Positions 36,245 through 46,122 are shown, counted from the first letter of the stretch. The stretch: DNA of 64,000 nucleotides from Paracoccus zeaxanthinifaciens ATCC 21588 (GCF_000420145.1 NZ_ATUJ01000001.1:62001-126000); one strand, 5' to 3'. Program-made: numbers and translations. The notes: a model not told the origin generated them from the sequence alone.

Positions 36245-39200
36245 TCAGGCGACCAGAGCCTCGGCGCGCTTGAGGTCCACGCTGACCAGCTGGCTGACGC
36301 CCTGTTCGACCATCGTGACGCCGAACAGCCGGTCCATCCGCGCCATCGTCACCGCATGGTGGGTGATGATCAGGAATCGCGTCTCGGTCCGGCGTGTCAT
36401 CTCGTCCAGCAGATCGCAGAAGCGGCTGACATTGGCGTCGTCCAAGGGCGCGTCGACCTCGTCCAGAACGCAGATCGGGGCGGGGTTCGCCAGGAAGACC
36501 GCGAAGATCAGCGCCATCGCGGTCAGCGTCTGCTCGCCCCCCGACAGAAGCGACAGCGTCGACAGGCGCTTGCCCGGCGGCTGGCACATGATCTCCAGCC
36601 CCGCCTCCAGCGGATCGTCGGATTCGACCATGACCAGGCGTGCCTCGCCCCCGCCGAACAGCGTGGTGAACAGCGTGCCGAAATTGGCGTTCACCGTCTC
36701 GAAGGCCGCAAGCAGGCGTTCGCGACCCTCGCGGTTCAGGCTGCCGATGCCCGCACGAAGCTTGCGGATGGCCTCTTCCAGGTCGGTTTTCTCGGCGGCA
36801 AGGCGGTCGCGCTCGGTCTCCAGCTCCTGCTTGTCCTCGTCGGCGCGCAGGTTCACGGCCCCGAGCGCGTCGCGGCTGGACCGCAGCCTCGCGATCTGCG
36901 CCTCGAGCGTGTCCGCGGCCACGTCGTCCGGGATGTCGCCAAGCGCGTCGCGCAGCTCGGCGGGGGTCTTCTCGGTCTCCTCGTGGATGCGCAGGCGGGC
37001 GGCTTCTTCCAGGTCGCGGGCGGCCTCGGCGCGGGCCTCGCGGGCGGCGCGGGTCTCGCGTGCATCCGAGGCAAGGCGCTCGGCCTCGCGGGCGGCAAGG
37101 GCGGCGCTGCGGGCGGCATCGTCGGCGGCGGCCAGCGCGTCGCGGGCGCGGGACAGGCGGGTCTCGGCCTCGGCCTCGCGTTCGGCCATGGCACGGCGGC
37201 GTTCGGCCAGGATGGCGGGCTGGCCACGGGCGCCGACCAGCTGATCGCGGGCCTCGTCGCGGCGCTGGATCAGTTCGGCGGCGCGGGTGCCGGCCTGCTG
37301 CAGGCGCAGACGCCAGCCGGATTCTTCCTTGGCGATCTCCTGCAGGCGCTTCAGGCGGGCATTCGCCTCTCGGCGCAGCTCGTCCAGCGCGGCGCGGCGG
37401 GTCATGGTGGCGATGCGCGCGGCCTCGACGCCCGTGCGGGCATGTTCGACGGCATCGGCGGCGGCCCCGCGATCGGGCAGCGCGGCCAGCTGGCCCTCGG
37501 CCTCGGACAGGCGCGCGGTGGCGTCGGCGGCATCGGCGCGGTGACGGGCCAGTTCGCCTCGCGCGCTTTCGGCACGGCTGCTGGCCATCGCCAGGTCGGA
37601 TTCGGCGCGGGTCGCGGCGCGGGCGGCCTCGGACAGCAGGCGCTCGGCCTCCCGGCGGGCATCGCGGGCGGATTTCTCGGCCTCGGAGGCCGCCGCCAGC
37701 GCGCCGCGCGCATCCTCATGCGCCTCGGTCGCGGCCTCGGCGCGGGCCTGCGCGGTCTCGGACTGGCGCGTGATCTCGGCCAGCTCGTTGACCTTCTGCA
37801 GGTGCAGCGCGGCGGATGAGGACGCCTCGCCCGCCATGACGCGCATCCCGTCCCACCGGAACAGATCGCCCGCAGGGGTCACCAGGCGCTGGCCCGGCAG
37901 CAGCGAAGGCTGCAGCGACGCGGCGCGGTCGGCGTCGACGGCCAGCCCCGTCTGCGACAGGCGGCGGGCCAGTTCGCGCGGTCCCTGCACATGCGGCGAC
38001 AGGGGCTGAGCCCCTTCGGGCAGGGGCTGCGGGGCATCCCAGAAGGGCAGCATGTGCCACCCCGAGCCGTCATCCGTGACGCCCGCGCGCAGATCGTCGC
38101 CAAGCGCCGCCCCGAAGGCGGTCTCGTAGCCGCGGGCGACCTCGACCCGGTCCAGCAGCGTGCCTCCCCCCTGGCTGCCCCGCTCGACCAGCCGCTTCAG
38201 GGCGGCCATCTCGGCGGCAAGGGCGCTTGCCTCGCCCTCGGCCTCGGCGCGGGCGGAACGCGCGGCGCTCTCGATGCCCTCGCGGTCGGCGCGGGATTCC
38301 TCGGCGGCGGCCAGCGCCTCTTCGGCGGCCTCGACGCGGTCGCGGGCCTGGCCCTGCGCGGCATCGGCCCGTTCCAGCGCCTGCTGCGCATCCGTGCCGG
38401 ACGCGGTGGCGCGGGCGACGGCCTCCTCGGCCTCGGACGCGGCGTGGGTCGCGCGGTCGGACATGGCGCGCAGATCCGCGACCAGGCGTTCGGCGGATTG
38501 GTGGCGCGCGGCAAGACGGGCGGATTCGTCGGTCAGCTCGGCCAGCCGCTGCTCGACCTCGCGCAGCGCCTCCGAGGCCTGTTCGGCGGCCTCGGCTGCG
38601 GCGTCCAGCCGGTCGTCATGGCCCTCGGCGGCCTTTTCCAGCTCGGCCTGTTCCCAGGCCAGCCTCTCGACCACCTCGCCCGCGTCGCGGTTCAGCGATT
38701 CCTCGCGGTCGATATCGCGCTCCAGCTGGGCGATACGCGATTCCAGCGCGGCGATGGCCTCGGTGGCGCGGGTCTCGGCATCCAGCAGCGCGTCGCGTTC
38801 GACGGTCAGGCGCGACAGGATCGCGGCGGCGATCTGCTCTTCCTCGCGCAGGGGGGGCAGCGATTCCTCGGCCAGGGCGCGGCGTTCCTCGGCCTCGGTC
38901 GCGGCATGGCCGGCCTCGGTCGCGGCGCGGATGGCGGCGGACAGCGCTTCGGAAGCGGCAAGGCGGGCGGCCTCGGCCTCGGACCAGCGGCGGAACAGCA
39001 GCACGCCCTCGGCCTGGCGCAGGGCGGCGCCGATCTCTCGGTATTTCGCGGCGGCGCGGGCCTGCCGCGCCAGCGTCGCCGCCTGCGAGGACAGCTGGTC
39101 CAGCGTGTCATCCAGCCGCGACAGGTTCGTCTCGGCCCCGTTCAGCTTCAGCTCGGCCTCGTGGCGGCGGGCATAGAGCCCCGAGATCCCGGCAGCCTCC

Positions 39201-39694
39201 TCGAGGATGCGGCGGCGGCTTTTGGGCTTGGCGTTGATCAGTTCGCTGATCTGGCCCTGCCGCACCAGCGCCGGGCTGTGCGCCCCGGTCGAGGCATCTG
39301 CGAACAGCATCTGCACGTCGCGGGCCCGCACGTCCTTGCCCGCGATCTTGTAGGCGCTGCCCGCGTCGCGGGTGATGCGGCGGGTGATGTCGAAGCCGTC
39401 ATCCTCGTTGAAGCCCGCGGGCGCCAGCCGGTCGCGGTTGTCCACCGACAGCGACACCTCGGCATGGGCGCGGGCGGGGCGGCGCGCGGTGCCCGCGAAG
39501 ATCACGTCCTCCATCCCGTCGCCGCGCATGGCGGTGGGGCGGTTCTCGCCCATGACCCAGCGCAGGGCCTCAAGCAGGTTAGACTTGCCGCAGCCGTTCG
39601 GACCGACCACGCCGGTCAGCCCCTCGCGGATGACAAGATCCGTGGGGTCGACGAAGCTCTTGAAGCCGTTGAGCCGCAGCCTGTCGAAGCGCAA
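36245..39694 (-). CDS. smc: Chromosome segregation protein SMC (TTG start)
   Basis: A 1149-residue condensin ATPase. The N-terminus RFDRLRLNGFKSFVDP is followed by Walker A (GPNGCGKSNLL, about residues 31-41) and QGQISELI; two long coiled coils flank a hinge near residues 500-620, and the C-terminus has the LSGGEQ signature and Walker B (CVLDEVDAPLDD). No ATG lies near the conserved N-terminus. A TTG at 39694, preceded by AAGGTGG at good spacing, gives exactly the family start. Upstream sequence in frame looks noncoding. Confidence 0.95.
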   Translation of the reverse strand: MRFDRLRLNGFKSFVDPTDLVIREGLTGVVGPNGCGKSNLLEALRWVMGENRPTAMRGDGMEDVIFAGTARRPARAHAEVSLSVDNRDRLAPAGFNEDDGFDITRRITRDAGSAYKIAGKDVRARDVQMLFADASTGAHSPALVRQGQISELINAKPKSRRRILEEAAGISGLYARRHEAELKLNGAETNLSRLDDTLDQLSSQAATLARQARAAAKYREIGAALRQAEGVLLFRRWSEAEAARLAASEALSAAIRAATEAGHAATEAEERRALAEESLPPLREEEQIAAAILSRLTVERDALLDAETRATEAIAALESRIAQLERDIDREESLNRDAGEVVERLAWEQAELEKAAEGHDDRLDAAAEAAEQASEALREVEQRLAELTDESARLAARHQSAERLVADLRAMSDRATHAASEAEEAVARATASGTDAQQALERADAAQGQARDRVEAAEEALAAAEESRADREGIESAARSARAEAEGEASALAAEMAALKRLVERGSQGGGTLLDRVEVARGYETAFGAALGDDLRAGVTDDGSGWHMLPFWDAPQPLPEGAQPLSPHVQGPRELARRLSQTGLAVDADRAASLQPSLLPGQRLVTPAGDLFRWDGMRVMAGEASSSAALHLQKVNELAEITRQSETAQARAEAATEAHEDARGALAAASEAEKSARDARREAERLLSEAARAATRAESDLAMASSRAESARGELARHRADAADATARLSEAEGQLAALPDRGAAADAVEHARTGVEAARIATMTRRAALDELRREANARLKRLQEIAKEESGWRLRLQQAGTRAAELIQRRDEARDQLVGARGQPAILAERRRAMAEREAEAETRLSRARDALAAADDAARSAALAAREAERLASDARETRAAREARAEAARDLEEAARLRIHEETEKTPAELRDALGDIPDDVAADTLEAQIARLRSSRDALGAVNLRADEDKQELETERDRLAAEKTDLEEAIRKLRAGIGSLNREGRERLLAAFETVNANFGTLFTTLFGGGEARLVMVESDDPLEAGLEIMCQPPGKRLSTLSLLSGGEQTLTAMALIFAVFLANPAPICVLDEVDAPLDDANVSRFCDLLDEMTRRTETRFLIITHHAVTMARMDRLFGVTMVEQGVSQLVSVDLKRAEALVA

Positions 39695-39842
39695 TGGGTC
39701 CACCTTGGTCGGGGTCGGTCGGGAATTGTCCCAATCCCGCATCGGCAAGTCAACCGCAACCCCATATCTGGCGGGGTTTCGCCGGCCCCTCCACAAGATG
39801 AACGGGGCTGGCGCAGGGCAATGTGGCGCAGTATCCTGCGGC

Positions 39843-40226
39843 ATGATCCCCGGCCTTGCCATCATCCTCTGCTTCCAGCTTGCGGGCGAGATCGCGACCC
39901 GCGCCCTTGGCCTTCCCGTGCCCGGCCCCGTGCTGGGCATGATCCTGATGGTGGCCGCCTGCGCGATGCGGCCACGGCTGACCGCCCGCATCCGCCCCGT
40001 CGCCGAAGGCCTGCTGGCAAACCTGTCGCTGTTCTTCGTGCCCGCGGGCGTGGGGGTGGTGGCGCATCTGGCGCTGATCCGCGAACAGGGCGTCGCGCTG
40101 GCCGTGGCGATCGCGGTTTCGACCGTGCTGGCCATCGCGATCGGGGCGCTGGTCTTTCAATGGGTGTCGCGACTGACCGGCACGACCGACCCGAACGCCG
40201 TGAAATCCGGGTGGGGGGCGCGATGA
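39843..40226 (+). CDS. lrgA: CidA/LrgA-family holin-like protein
   Basis: A 127-residue protein with four hydrophobic segments and the family-typical LPVPGPVLGMILM stretch (about residues 24-36) and FFVPAGVGVV. LrgA/CidA proteins form membrane oligomers linked to murein hydrolase export and autolysis control, and some lrgAB systems take part in pyruvate or glycolate transport. It overlaps the lrgB gene by 4 bases and is divergent from smc. Confidence 0.9.
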   Translation: MIPGLAIILCFQLAGEIATRALGLPVPGPVLGMILMVAACAMRPRLTARIRPVAEGLLANLSLFFVPAGVGVVAHLALIREQGVALAVAIAVSTVLAIAIGALVFQWVSRLTGTTDPNAVKSGWGAR

Positions 40227-40924
40227 TCTGGTCCTACCTGACGCAGGAACCCCTGATCTGGCTGACCGCCACGCTTCTGGCCTATCTTGCCGGGACCGCC
40301 TGTTCGCGCGCGACCGGCGGCCAGAGCTGGGCGAACCCGGTGATGATCGCGGTGATCCTGCTGGGGGCGCTGCTGTCCCTGACGGGCACGGATTACGCGA
40401 CCTATTTCGAGGGCGCGCAGTTCGTGCATTTCATGCTGGGCCCCGCGACGGTCGCCCTGGGCCTGCCGCTGCTGGACAACCTGCACCGCCTGCGCCGCGC
40501 GGCCCTGCCGATGATCGCGGCGCTGCTGGCGGGGTCGGGAACGGCGGTGATCAGCGCACTGGCCATCGCCCGCGCCATGGGCGTCGAGGGCACCGTGCTG
40601 GCATCGCTTGCGCCGAAATCCACGACCGCCCCCGTTGCCATCGGCATCGCCGAGCGGTTGGGAGGGGAGCCCACGCTGACCGCCGTGATGGTCCTGCTGA
40701 CCGGCATCTTCGGCGCGGTGGTAGTCACGCCGCTTCTGGACCTGCTGCGCATCCGCGACTGGCGTGCGCGCGGCTTCGCCATCGGCGTCGCGGCCCACGG
40801 GATCGGGACCGCCCGCGCATTCCAGGTGAACCAGACCGCCGGCGCGTTCTCGGGCATCGGGATGGGGCTGAACGCCGTGCTGACGGCGATCATCGCCCCC
40901 CTGGCGCTGGCCGTCTTCGGCTGA
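40223..40924 (+). CDS. lrgB: LrgB/CidB-family membrane protein
   Basis: A 233-residue polytopic protein with the LrgB signature LAPKSTTAPVAIGIAE in the middle and AAHGIGTARAFQVN near the C-terminus. It forms the partner of LrgA in this widespread pair. The ATG overlaps the lrgA stop, which fixes the start. The role in lysis control versus organic acid transport is undecided. Confidence 0.92.
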   Translation: MIWSYLTQEPLIWLTATLLAYLAGTACSRATGGQSWANPVMIAVILLGALLSLTGTDYATYFEGAQFVHFMLGPATVALGLPLLDNLHRLRRAALPMIAALLAGSGTAVISALAIARAMGVEGTVLASLAPKSTTAPVAIGIAERLGGEPTLTAVMVLLTGIFGAVVVTPLLDLLRIRDWRARGFAIGVAAHGIGTARAFQVNQTAGAFSGIGMGLNAVLTAIIAPLALAVFG

Positions 40925-40988
40925 GTTTGCCCCGGCGGCGATTTGACGCCGAGACAGCCCCGACCTTTCCGCACCCGGCTCAAGATGC

Positions 40989-41016
40989 GTGACATGCAAG
41001 GGAATTGGGGTATAGT
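40989..41016 (+). promoter_or_regulatory. Promoter of the GT61 glycosyltransferase gene
   Basis: GTGACA (40989-40994) and TATAGT (41011-41016), spacer 16 bases, are close to the sigma-70 consensus. The implied start near 41022 gives a leader of about 23 bases before the ATG at 41045 and argues against starts further upstream. Confidence 0.6.
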
Positions 41017-41044
41017 TCGCAGGTACGGTTCCCGGTTCCCTGTC

Positions 41045-42103
41045 ATGATGTCTTTTGTTCCACTGACCCACCGCGTCAAGCGCATCGCCGGAAGATCACG
41101 CGGGCTTGCCGAGGCCGCAGCCGAGGTCGTGGTCCTTGCCCCGTCCGAGGTTTCGCGGCGCAGCAGGGCGTTATACCTTCCCGGCCAGCTGGACAGGATT
41201 GTCGCCGCGCAGGCCGACACATCGATTGCCTATGAATTGCTGCGCATCGATTGCTCGGAGGTCGTTCACGATCCGACACTGGCCTTTCGTCTTGTCGATG
41301 CACAGCTTCTGGGCGGAACGCTGTTCGCCGCCGGGACGATGCACCAGATGGTCGGGCGACACTCTCCGCGCATCCGGGGCCGCACCCAGCAACGGATCGA
41401 GGATACGGTCGCGCTTGTCGGCACGCCCGTCAGCGACCTCTATTTCGGGCACCGCGTCGTCGACGACAATGTGACGGCGCTGATGGCCGCGGAATTCGGT
41501 CTGGTCTGCCGCCCCAAGGCTGTCCAGCGACCGGACTGGCCTCATGTCCGCGCCTATGGGCAGGCCCTGGGCGCGACCTGCCACGAGATCGGCGATGTCG
41601 ATCTTGCCGAGGCTTGGGTCTTTCAGGACCACGGTATGACCGATCACCGCCGCCAGCGGATGAAGCGGCTGCGGGACAGTCTGCGGTTGGATACGGGCGG
41701 CGGCCAAGGCGTCGTGATCACGCGCGGATCGTCGGGCCAAGCGAGGCGATTGCGCAACGAAGGCGAAATGGTCGACATGCTTAGCGCAAAGGGATTCGAA
41801 GTGGTCGACCCGCAACGCGACAACCTGGGCGCCATCCGCCAGAAGCTGTCCAACGCTTCCACCGTTGTCGGGGTCGAGGGCAGCGCGCTTGCCCATGCGC
41901 TGCTGCTGGGCGCAGACGACATGATGCTTCTGACGATCCAGCCCCCCAGCAGGTTCAACAACCTGTGGAAGGATTTCACCGACCTGATGGGAATGCATTA
42001 CGGCTTCGTCGTGGCCGAGGGCCAAGGAGAGGATTTCACCGTCGATTGCGACGACATCCTCCGGACCCTCGACCTGAGGCCGGTCACTTCGCCCTGGGCC
42101 TGA
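41045..42103 (+). CDS. GT61-family glycosyltransferase
   Basis: A 352-residue protein of the DUF563/GT61 family, whose members transfer sugars such as xylose to glycans. Typical segments are ITRGSSGQARRLRNEGEMV, GFEVVDPQRDNLGAIRQKL and the GVEGSALAHALLLGAD region near the C-terminus. No signal peptide is evident. It is alone here, not part of a polysaccharide cluster. Base composition is visibly less GC-rich than in the neighbouring genes. The 3' end overlaps convergent mog by 20 bases. Confidence 0.75.
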   Translation: MMSFVPLTHRVKRIAGRSRGLAEAAAEVVVLAPSEVSRRSRALYLPGQLDRIVAAQADTSIAYELLRIDCSEVVHDPTLAFRLVDAQLLGGTLFAAGTMHQMVGRHSPRIRGRTQQRIEDTVALVGTPVSDLYFGHRVVDDNVTALMAAEFGLVCRPKAVQRPDWPHVRAYGQALGATCHEIGDVDLAEAWVFQDHGMTDHRRQRMKRLRDSLRLDTGGGQGVVITRGSSGQARRLRNEGEMVDMLSAKGFEVVDPQRDNLGAIRQKLSNASTVVGVEGSALAHALLLGADDMMLLTIQPPSRFNNLWKDFTDLMGMHYGFVVAEGQGEDFTVDCDDILRTLDLRPVTSPWA

Positions 42104-42623
42104 ACGCCTCGATCCGGGCGGGGTCGGTCTCGATACGGGCAGCGCCCAGCAGGTCCAGGCAATAGGGGACGGCGGCGAAGACCGCGTCCAGACAGGTCGC
42201 GATGGCCGAGGGCTTGCCGGGGATGGTGATGATCAGCGTCCGGCCGCGACTGACGGCGGTCTGGCGCGACAGGATCGCGGTCGGCACCTCGCGCAGCGAT
42301 GCACGGCGCATTTCCTCGCCAAAGCCCGGATATTCGCGCTCGGCCACTTCGGACACGGCCTCGGGGGTCAGGTCGCGCGGCGCGGGGCCGGTCCCGCCGG
42401 TCACAAGGATCAGGTCCGCGCCGCCTTCCCCGTCCGCAAGTTCGCGCAGCTTCGCGGCCACGATCTCTCGGCCGTCGGGGACGACATGCCGGTCGATTGC
42501 CATGTCCGAGGTGATAACCCCGCGCAGCCAGGCCTCGGCCCCGGGACCGCCCTTGTCCTCGTATTCGCCGCTGGCGGCGCGGTCGCTGACGGTCAGGATG
42601 GCGATGCGGGCGGGACGGGTCAT
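42084..42623 (-). CDS. mog: Molybdopterin adenylyltransferase MogA
   Basis: A 179-residue MoaB/Mog-fold protein that adenylylates molybdopterin for molybdenum insertion. It carries LILVTGGTGPAPRDLTPEA (about residues 71-89) and TLIITIPGKPSAI, the nucleotide and substrate loops. The length fits MogA rather than MoaB. It has no molybdenum gene neighbours here and lies downstream of argG with an intervening terminator. Confidence 0.9.
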   Translation of the reverse strand: MTRPARIAILTVSDRAASGEYEDKGGPGAEAWLRGVITSDMAIDRHVVPDGREIVAAKLRELADGEGGADLILVTGGTGPAPRDLTPEAVSEVAEREYPGFGEEMRRASLREVPTAILSRQTAVSRGRTLIITIPGKPSAIATCLDAVFAAVPYCLDLLGAARIETDPARIEAFRPRAK

Positions 42624-42670
42624 GGGGCGGCCTTTCGATGATGCGCGGCCAATCTGACGAGGCGCGGCGC

Positions 42671-42705
42671 AAAAGGAAACCCCGCCGGACGAAGGTCCGA
42701 CGGGG
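42671..42705 (-). terminator. Terminator of argG
   Basis: On the minus strand, CCCCGTCGGAC and GTCCGGCGGGG arms (42705-42695 and 42690-42680) pair across a CTTC loop with one mismatch, followed by TTTCCTTTT. It is a good intrinsic terminator between argG and mog. Confidence 0.8.
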
Positions 42706-42729
42706 CCGTGCAAACGCGTTTCGCGGCGC

Positions 42730-43956
42730 TTATTTGAAGCGGGCGTTGCGGTTCGCGACCAGCTTCAGGCGCAGGGCGTTCAGCTTGATGAAGCCCGCCG
42801 CGTCCTTCTGGTCGTAGGCGCCGGCGTCATCCTCGAAGGTGACATGCGCCTCGGAATAGAGCGAATGATCCGACCAGCGGCCCACGCAGGTCGCGCTGCC
42901 CTTGTACAGTTTCAGGCGGACGGTGCCGCTGACATGTTCCTGCGACTTGTCGATGGCGGCCTGCAGCATCTCGCGCTCGGGGCTGAACCAGAAACCGTTA
43001 TAAATCAGCTCGGCATAGCGGGGCATCAGGCTGTCCTTGAGGTGGCCTGCGCCGCTGTCCAGCGTGATCTGCTCGATCCCGCGATGGGCCTCCAGCAGGA
43101 CGGTGCCGCCGGGCGTCTCGTAGATGCCGCGCGACTTCATGCCGACAAAGCGGTTTTCCACGAAGTCCAGGCGACCGATGCCGTGCTTGCCGCCCAGCTC
43201 GTTCAGCTTGGTCAGGATCGTGGCGGGCGACATCGCCTCGCCGTCGATGGCGACCGCATCGCCCTTCTCGAAGGTCACCTCGATGAACTCGGGCGTCTCG
43301 GGGGCATCCTCGGGGGCGACGGTGCGCTGATAGACATATTCGGGCGCGGCATCGGCGGGGTTCTCCAGCGCCTTGCCCTCGCTGCTGGTGTGCAGCAGGT
43401 TCGCGTCCACGCTGAAGGGCGCCTCGCCGCGCTTGTCCTTGGCGATCGGGATCTGGTTCTGTTCGGCGAACTCGATCAGCTTGGTGCGGCTGGTCAGGTC
43501 CCATTCACGCCAGGGCGCAATGACCTTGATCGACGGGTCCAGCGCATAGGCCGACAGCTCGAACCGGACCTGATCGTTGCCCTTGCCGGTCGCGCCATGG
43601 GCCACGGCATCGGCACCATGCTTCTTCGCCAGCTCGACCAGGCGCTGCGAGATCAGCGGCCGCGCGATCGAGGTGCCCAGCAGGTACAGCCCCTCGTACA
43701 GCGCATTGGCGCGGAACATCGGGAAGACGAAATCGCGCACGAATTCCTCGCGCAGATCCTCGATATGGATGTTCTCGGGGGCGATGCCCAGCATCTCGGC
43801 CTTGGCGCGGGCCGGCTCCAGTTCCTCGCCCTGCCCCAGATCGGCAGTGAAGGTGATGACCTCGCAGCCGTATTCGGTCTGCAGCCATTTCAGGATGATC
43901 GAGGTGTCCAATCCGCCCGAATAGGCTAGGACGACTTTTTTCGGCGCGTCGGTCAT
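42730..43956 (-). CDS. argG: Argininosuccinate synthase
   Basis: A 408-residue ATP-dependent ligase that joins citrulline and aspartate in arginine biosynthesis. The ATP loop is [16 protein letters not shown] (about residues 10-25), and [28 protein letters not shown] and the C-terminal [17 protein letters not shown] are family hallmarks. It is a single gene with its own terminator. Confidence 0.97.
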   Translation of the reverse strand: MTDAPKKVVLAYSGGLDTSIILKWLQTEYGCEVITFTADLGQGEELEPARAKAEMLGIAPENIHIEDLREEFVRDFVFPMFRANALYEGLYLLGTSIARPLISQRLVELAKKHGADAVAHGATGKGNDQVRFELSAYALDPSIKVIAPWREWDLTSRTKLIEFAEQNQIPIAKDKRGEAPFSVDANLLHTSSEGKALENPADAAPEYVYQRTVAPEDAPETPEFIEVTFEKGDAVAIDGEAMSPATILTKLNELGGKHGIGRLDFVENRFVGMKSRGIYETPGGTVLLEAHRGIEQITLDSGAGHLKDSLMPRYAELIYNGFWFSPEREMLQAAIDKSQEHVSGTVRLKLYKGSATCVGRWSDHSLYSEAHVTFEDDAGAYDQKDAAGFIKLNALRLKLVANRNARFK

Positions 43957-43985
43957 GCGGTTAACCCTTCATCGAATTTTCGCAG

Positions 43986-44014
43986 GGAATACGGCGTTCC
44001 GCGCGTTGTCACAA
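43986..44014 (-). promoter_or_regulatory. Candidate promoter of argG
   Basis: On the minus strand, TTGTGA (44014-44009) and TATTCC (43991-43986) are spaced by 17 bases, about 30 bases from the argG ATG. A TTGTCA on the plus strand overlaps it but has only a weak -10. Confidence 0.45.
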
Positions 44015-44062
44015 GGGTTCGACACGGATTACGGTCGGACGGCATTCAATAAGGGCATTTTC

Positions 44063-44833
44063 ATGCTGGCCTTCCGCCTTCTGCGCCATTCGGTGCCGAT
44101 GCTGTTCCGCGACCCGCGCGCCACCCTGCGGATTGGGCTGCCCTACCTGGTCGTCGTGGCGGCCACGCAGATCATCACGGCCAAGACGCAGGCCGTCGAG
44201 GCGCAGTTCGGTCTTCTGGAGGCATCGCAGTGGAGGGACGCAAAGACGTTTGCCGATCTGCTGATCTGGCTGGTCCTGCTGCCGACCGCCGTGTCCTGGC
44301 ACCGGCATGTCCTGCTGGGCGAACCGCCCCGGTTGATTGCGCGCGGGCGTTGGCGGCAGGTGCTTTCCTATGCCCTGACGGGCCTTCTGTTCAGCCTGCT
44401 GTTGGTCATGACGGTGGTGATGGGCGTGCTTGCGGCCTCGCAGCTTTTCGCGCTGTTCGGAGATGTCACCATCAGTCTCTCCGCCGGCATCCCCCTGCTG
44501 GCGTTCATGTTGCTGGGCCTCACGCTGGCCGCCGCCTTCGCCCTTCGGTTGGCCACCGCCTTTCCCGGTGCGGCGCTTGGCCAGATCCCGGCGATCAAGA
44601 CGGCATGGCGGGCCACCCGCGGTCACATGCGCAGCTTCCTGGCGCTCGGCCTTGTCTACGTGATGGCGCAGGGGGGCCTTGCGCTGCTTTCCGCACGGGT
44701 GATGTCCCCGACTCAGCCGAATGTCGGGGGCGTGCTGGCATTCGGCGTGATGTCATGGGCCACCTTCATGCTGTCGCTTTCGGTGCTGACCACGCTCTGG
44801 GGTCATTTCGTCGAAGGTCGCGATCTGCGCTGA
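44063..44833 (+). CDS. Polytopic membrane protein of unknown function
   Basis: A 256-residue protein with about six transmembrane segments: around residues 23-40, 70-85, 108-135, 145-170, 200-220 and 228-248. A W-rich, short amphipathic stretch (KTAWRATRGHMRSF) precedes the fifth. No catalytic motif is seen and I do not recognise the family with confidence. AAGGG lies 7 bases before the ATG. It is divergent from argG and 28 bases upstream of ilvA. Confidence 0.7.
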   Translation: MLAFRLLRHSVPMLFRDPRATLRIGLPYLVVVAATQIITAKTQAVEAQFGLLEASQWRDAKTFADLLIWLVLLPTAVSWHRHVLLGEPPRLIARGRWRQVLSYALTGLLFSLLLVMTVVMGVLAASQLFALFGDVTISLSAGIPLLAFMLLGLTLAAAFALRLATAFPGAALGQIPAIKTAWRATRGHMRSFLALGLVYVMAQGGLALLSARVMSPTQPNVGGVLAFGVMSWATFMLSLSVLTTLWGHFVEGRDLR

Positions 44834-44861
44834 GCCCTTGCCAAGCGCCCTCTTTCGCGGC

Positions 44862-46115
44862 ATGGCCTTGGCCATGGAAAATTTTGTCGCCTCCGTCCAG
44901 AAAGCCGAGGCCGCGCTTCGCGACCTGTTCGAGCCCACGCCCCTGCAGCGCAACGACCACCTGTCTGCCAAGTTCGGTGCCGACATCTGGCTGAAGCGCG
45001 AGGATCTGACACCGGTGCGCAGCTACAAGCTGCGCGGCGCGTTCAACGCCATGCGCAAGCTGGTCCGCCCCGGCGCACCCGGCCATTTCGTCTGCGCCAG
45101 CGCGGGCAACCACGCGCAGGGCGTGGCCTATGCCTGCCGCCATTTCGGCGCCAAGGGCACGATCTTCATGCCCGTCACCACCCCCCAGCAGAAGATCCAG
45201 AAGACGCGCGTCTTCGGCGGCGACGCCATCGAGATCGTGCTGACCGGCGACTATTTCGACCAGACGCTGGCGGCGGCCCAGGCCTTCTGCGCCGAACAGG
45301 GCGCGGCCTTCCTGTCACCCTTCGACGCGCCAGACGTGATCGAGGGTCAGGCGACCGTCGGGATGGAGATGCTGGACCAGCTGGGCTGCGCGCCCGACCT
45401 GGTGGTGCTGCCCGTGGGCGGCGGCGGCCTTGCATCGGGCGTCACCCGCTATCTTCGCGGGCTGTGCCCTGAAACGCAGTTCGCATTCGCCGAACCCGAA
45501 GGCGGCGCCAGCCTGCAGGCCGCCCTGCAGACCGGCAAGCCGGTCGCGCTGAACGCGGTCGACAGCTTCGTCGACGGGGCCGCCGTGGCCAAGCTGGGCG
45601 CCTTGCCCTACGAGCACCTGTCGCATTTCTCGTCCGATCAGGTCTTCCTGGCACCCGAGGACCGCATCTGCGGCACCATGCTGGAGATGCTGAACGCCGA
45701 GGGCATCGTGCTGGAACCCGCGGGCGCGCTGGCGCTGGACGTGCTGGCCGACATGGGCGATCTGACCGACAAGACCGTGGTCGTAGTCTGCTCGGGCGGG
45801 AATTTCGACTTCGAGCGCCTGCCCGAGGTCAAGGAACGCGCGCAGCGCTTCTCGGGGCTGAAGAAATATTTCGTCCTGCGCATGCCGCAGCGTCCGGGTG
45901 CGCTGCGCGACCTGTTGCAGCTTCTGGGCCCCGACGACGACATCGCCCGCTTCGAATACCTAAAGAAATCCGCGCGGAACTTCGGCTCGGTCCTGATCGG
46001 GATCGAGACGACGGCCCCCGCGAACCTGACATCGCTGATGGAGCGCCTGACCGAGGGCGGGTTCAACTTCCGCGACATCACCAATGACGGCATCCTGTCC
46101 GAGCTTCTGGTCTGA
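44862..46115 (+). CDS. ilvA: Threonine ammonia-lyase
   Basis: A 417-residue PLP enzyme that converts threonine to 2-oxobutanoate in isoleucine biosynthesis. The PLP lysine is in SYKLRGAFNAMRKL (about residues 57-70), followed by SAGNHAQGVAYACRHFGAKG, the glycine-rich loop VVLPVGGGGLASG, and a C-terminal ACT-like regulatory domain (FVLRMPQRPGALRDLLQLL). Only one ACT-like domain is present. The start is uncertain: ATG at 44862 or at 44874; no ribosome site decides between them. Confidence 0.93.
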   Translation: MALAMENFVASVQKAEAALRDLFEPTPLQRNDHLSAKFGADIWLKREDLTPVRSYKLRGAFNAMRKLVRPGAPGHFVCASAGNHAQGVAYACRHFGAKGTIFMPVTTPQQKIQKTRVFGGDAIEIVLTGDYFDQTLAAAQAFCAEQGAAFLSPFDAPDVIEGQATVGMEMLDQLGCAPDLVVLPVGGGGLASGVTRYLRGLCPETQFAFAEPEGGASLQAALQTGKPVALNAVDSFVDGAAVAKLGALPYEHLSHFSSDQVFLAPEDRICGTMLEMLNAEGIVLEPAGALALDVLADMGDLTDKTVVVVCSGGNFDFERLPEVKERAQRFSGLKKYFVLRMPQRPGALRDLLQLLGPDDDIARFEYLKKSARNFGSVLIGIETTAPANLTSLMERLTEGGFNFRDITNDGILSELLV

Positions 46116-46122
46116 CGCGTCC

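Noticed and set aside
37991-39838. A long plus-strand frame running through smc into lrgA
   Set aside because: Only the end of the frame is a real gene (lrgA). The rest is the antisense of the SMC coiled coil and is Gly/Ala/Arg-rich, as expected of a shadow frame.
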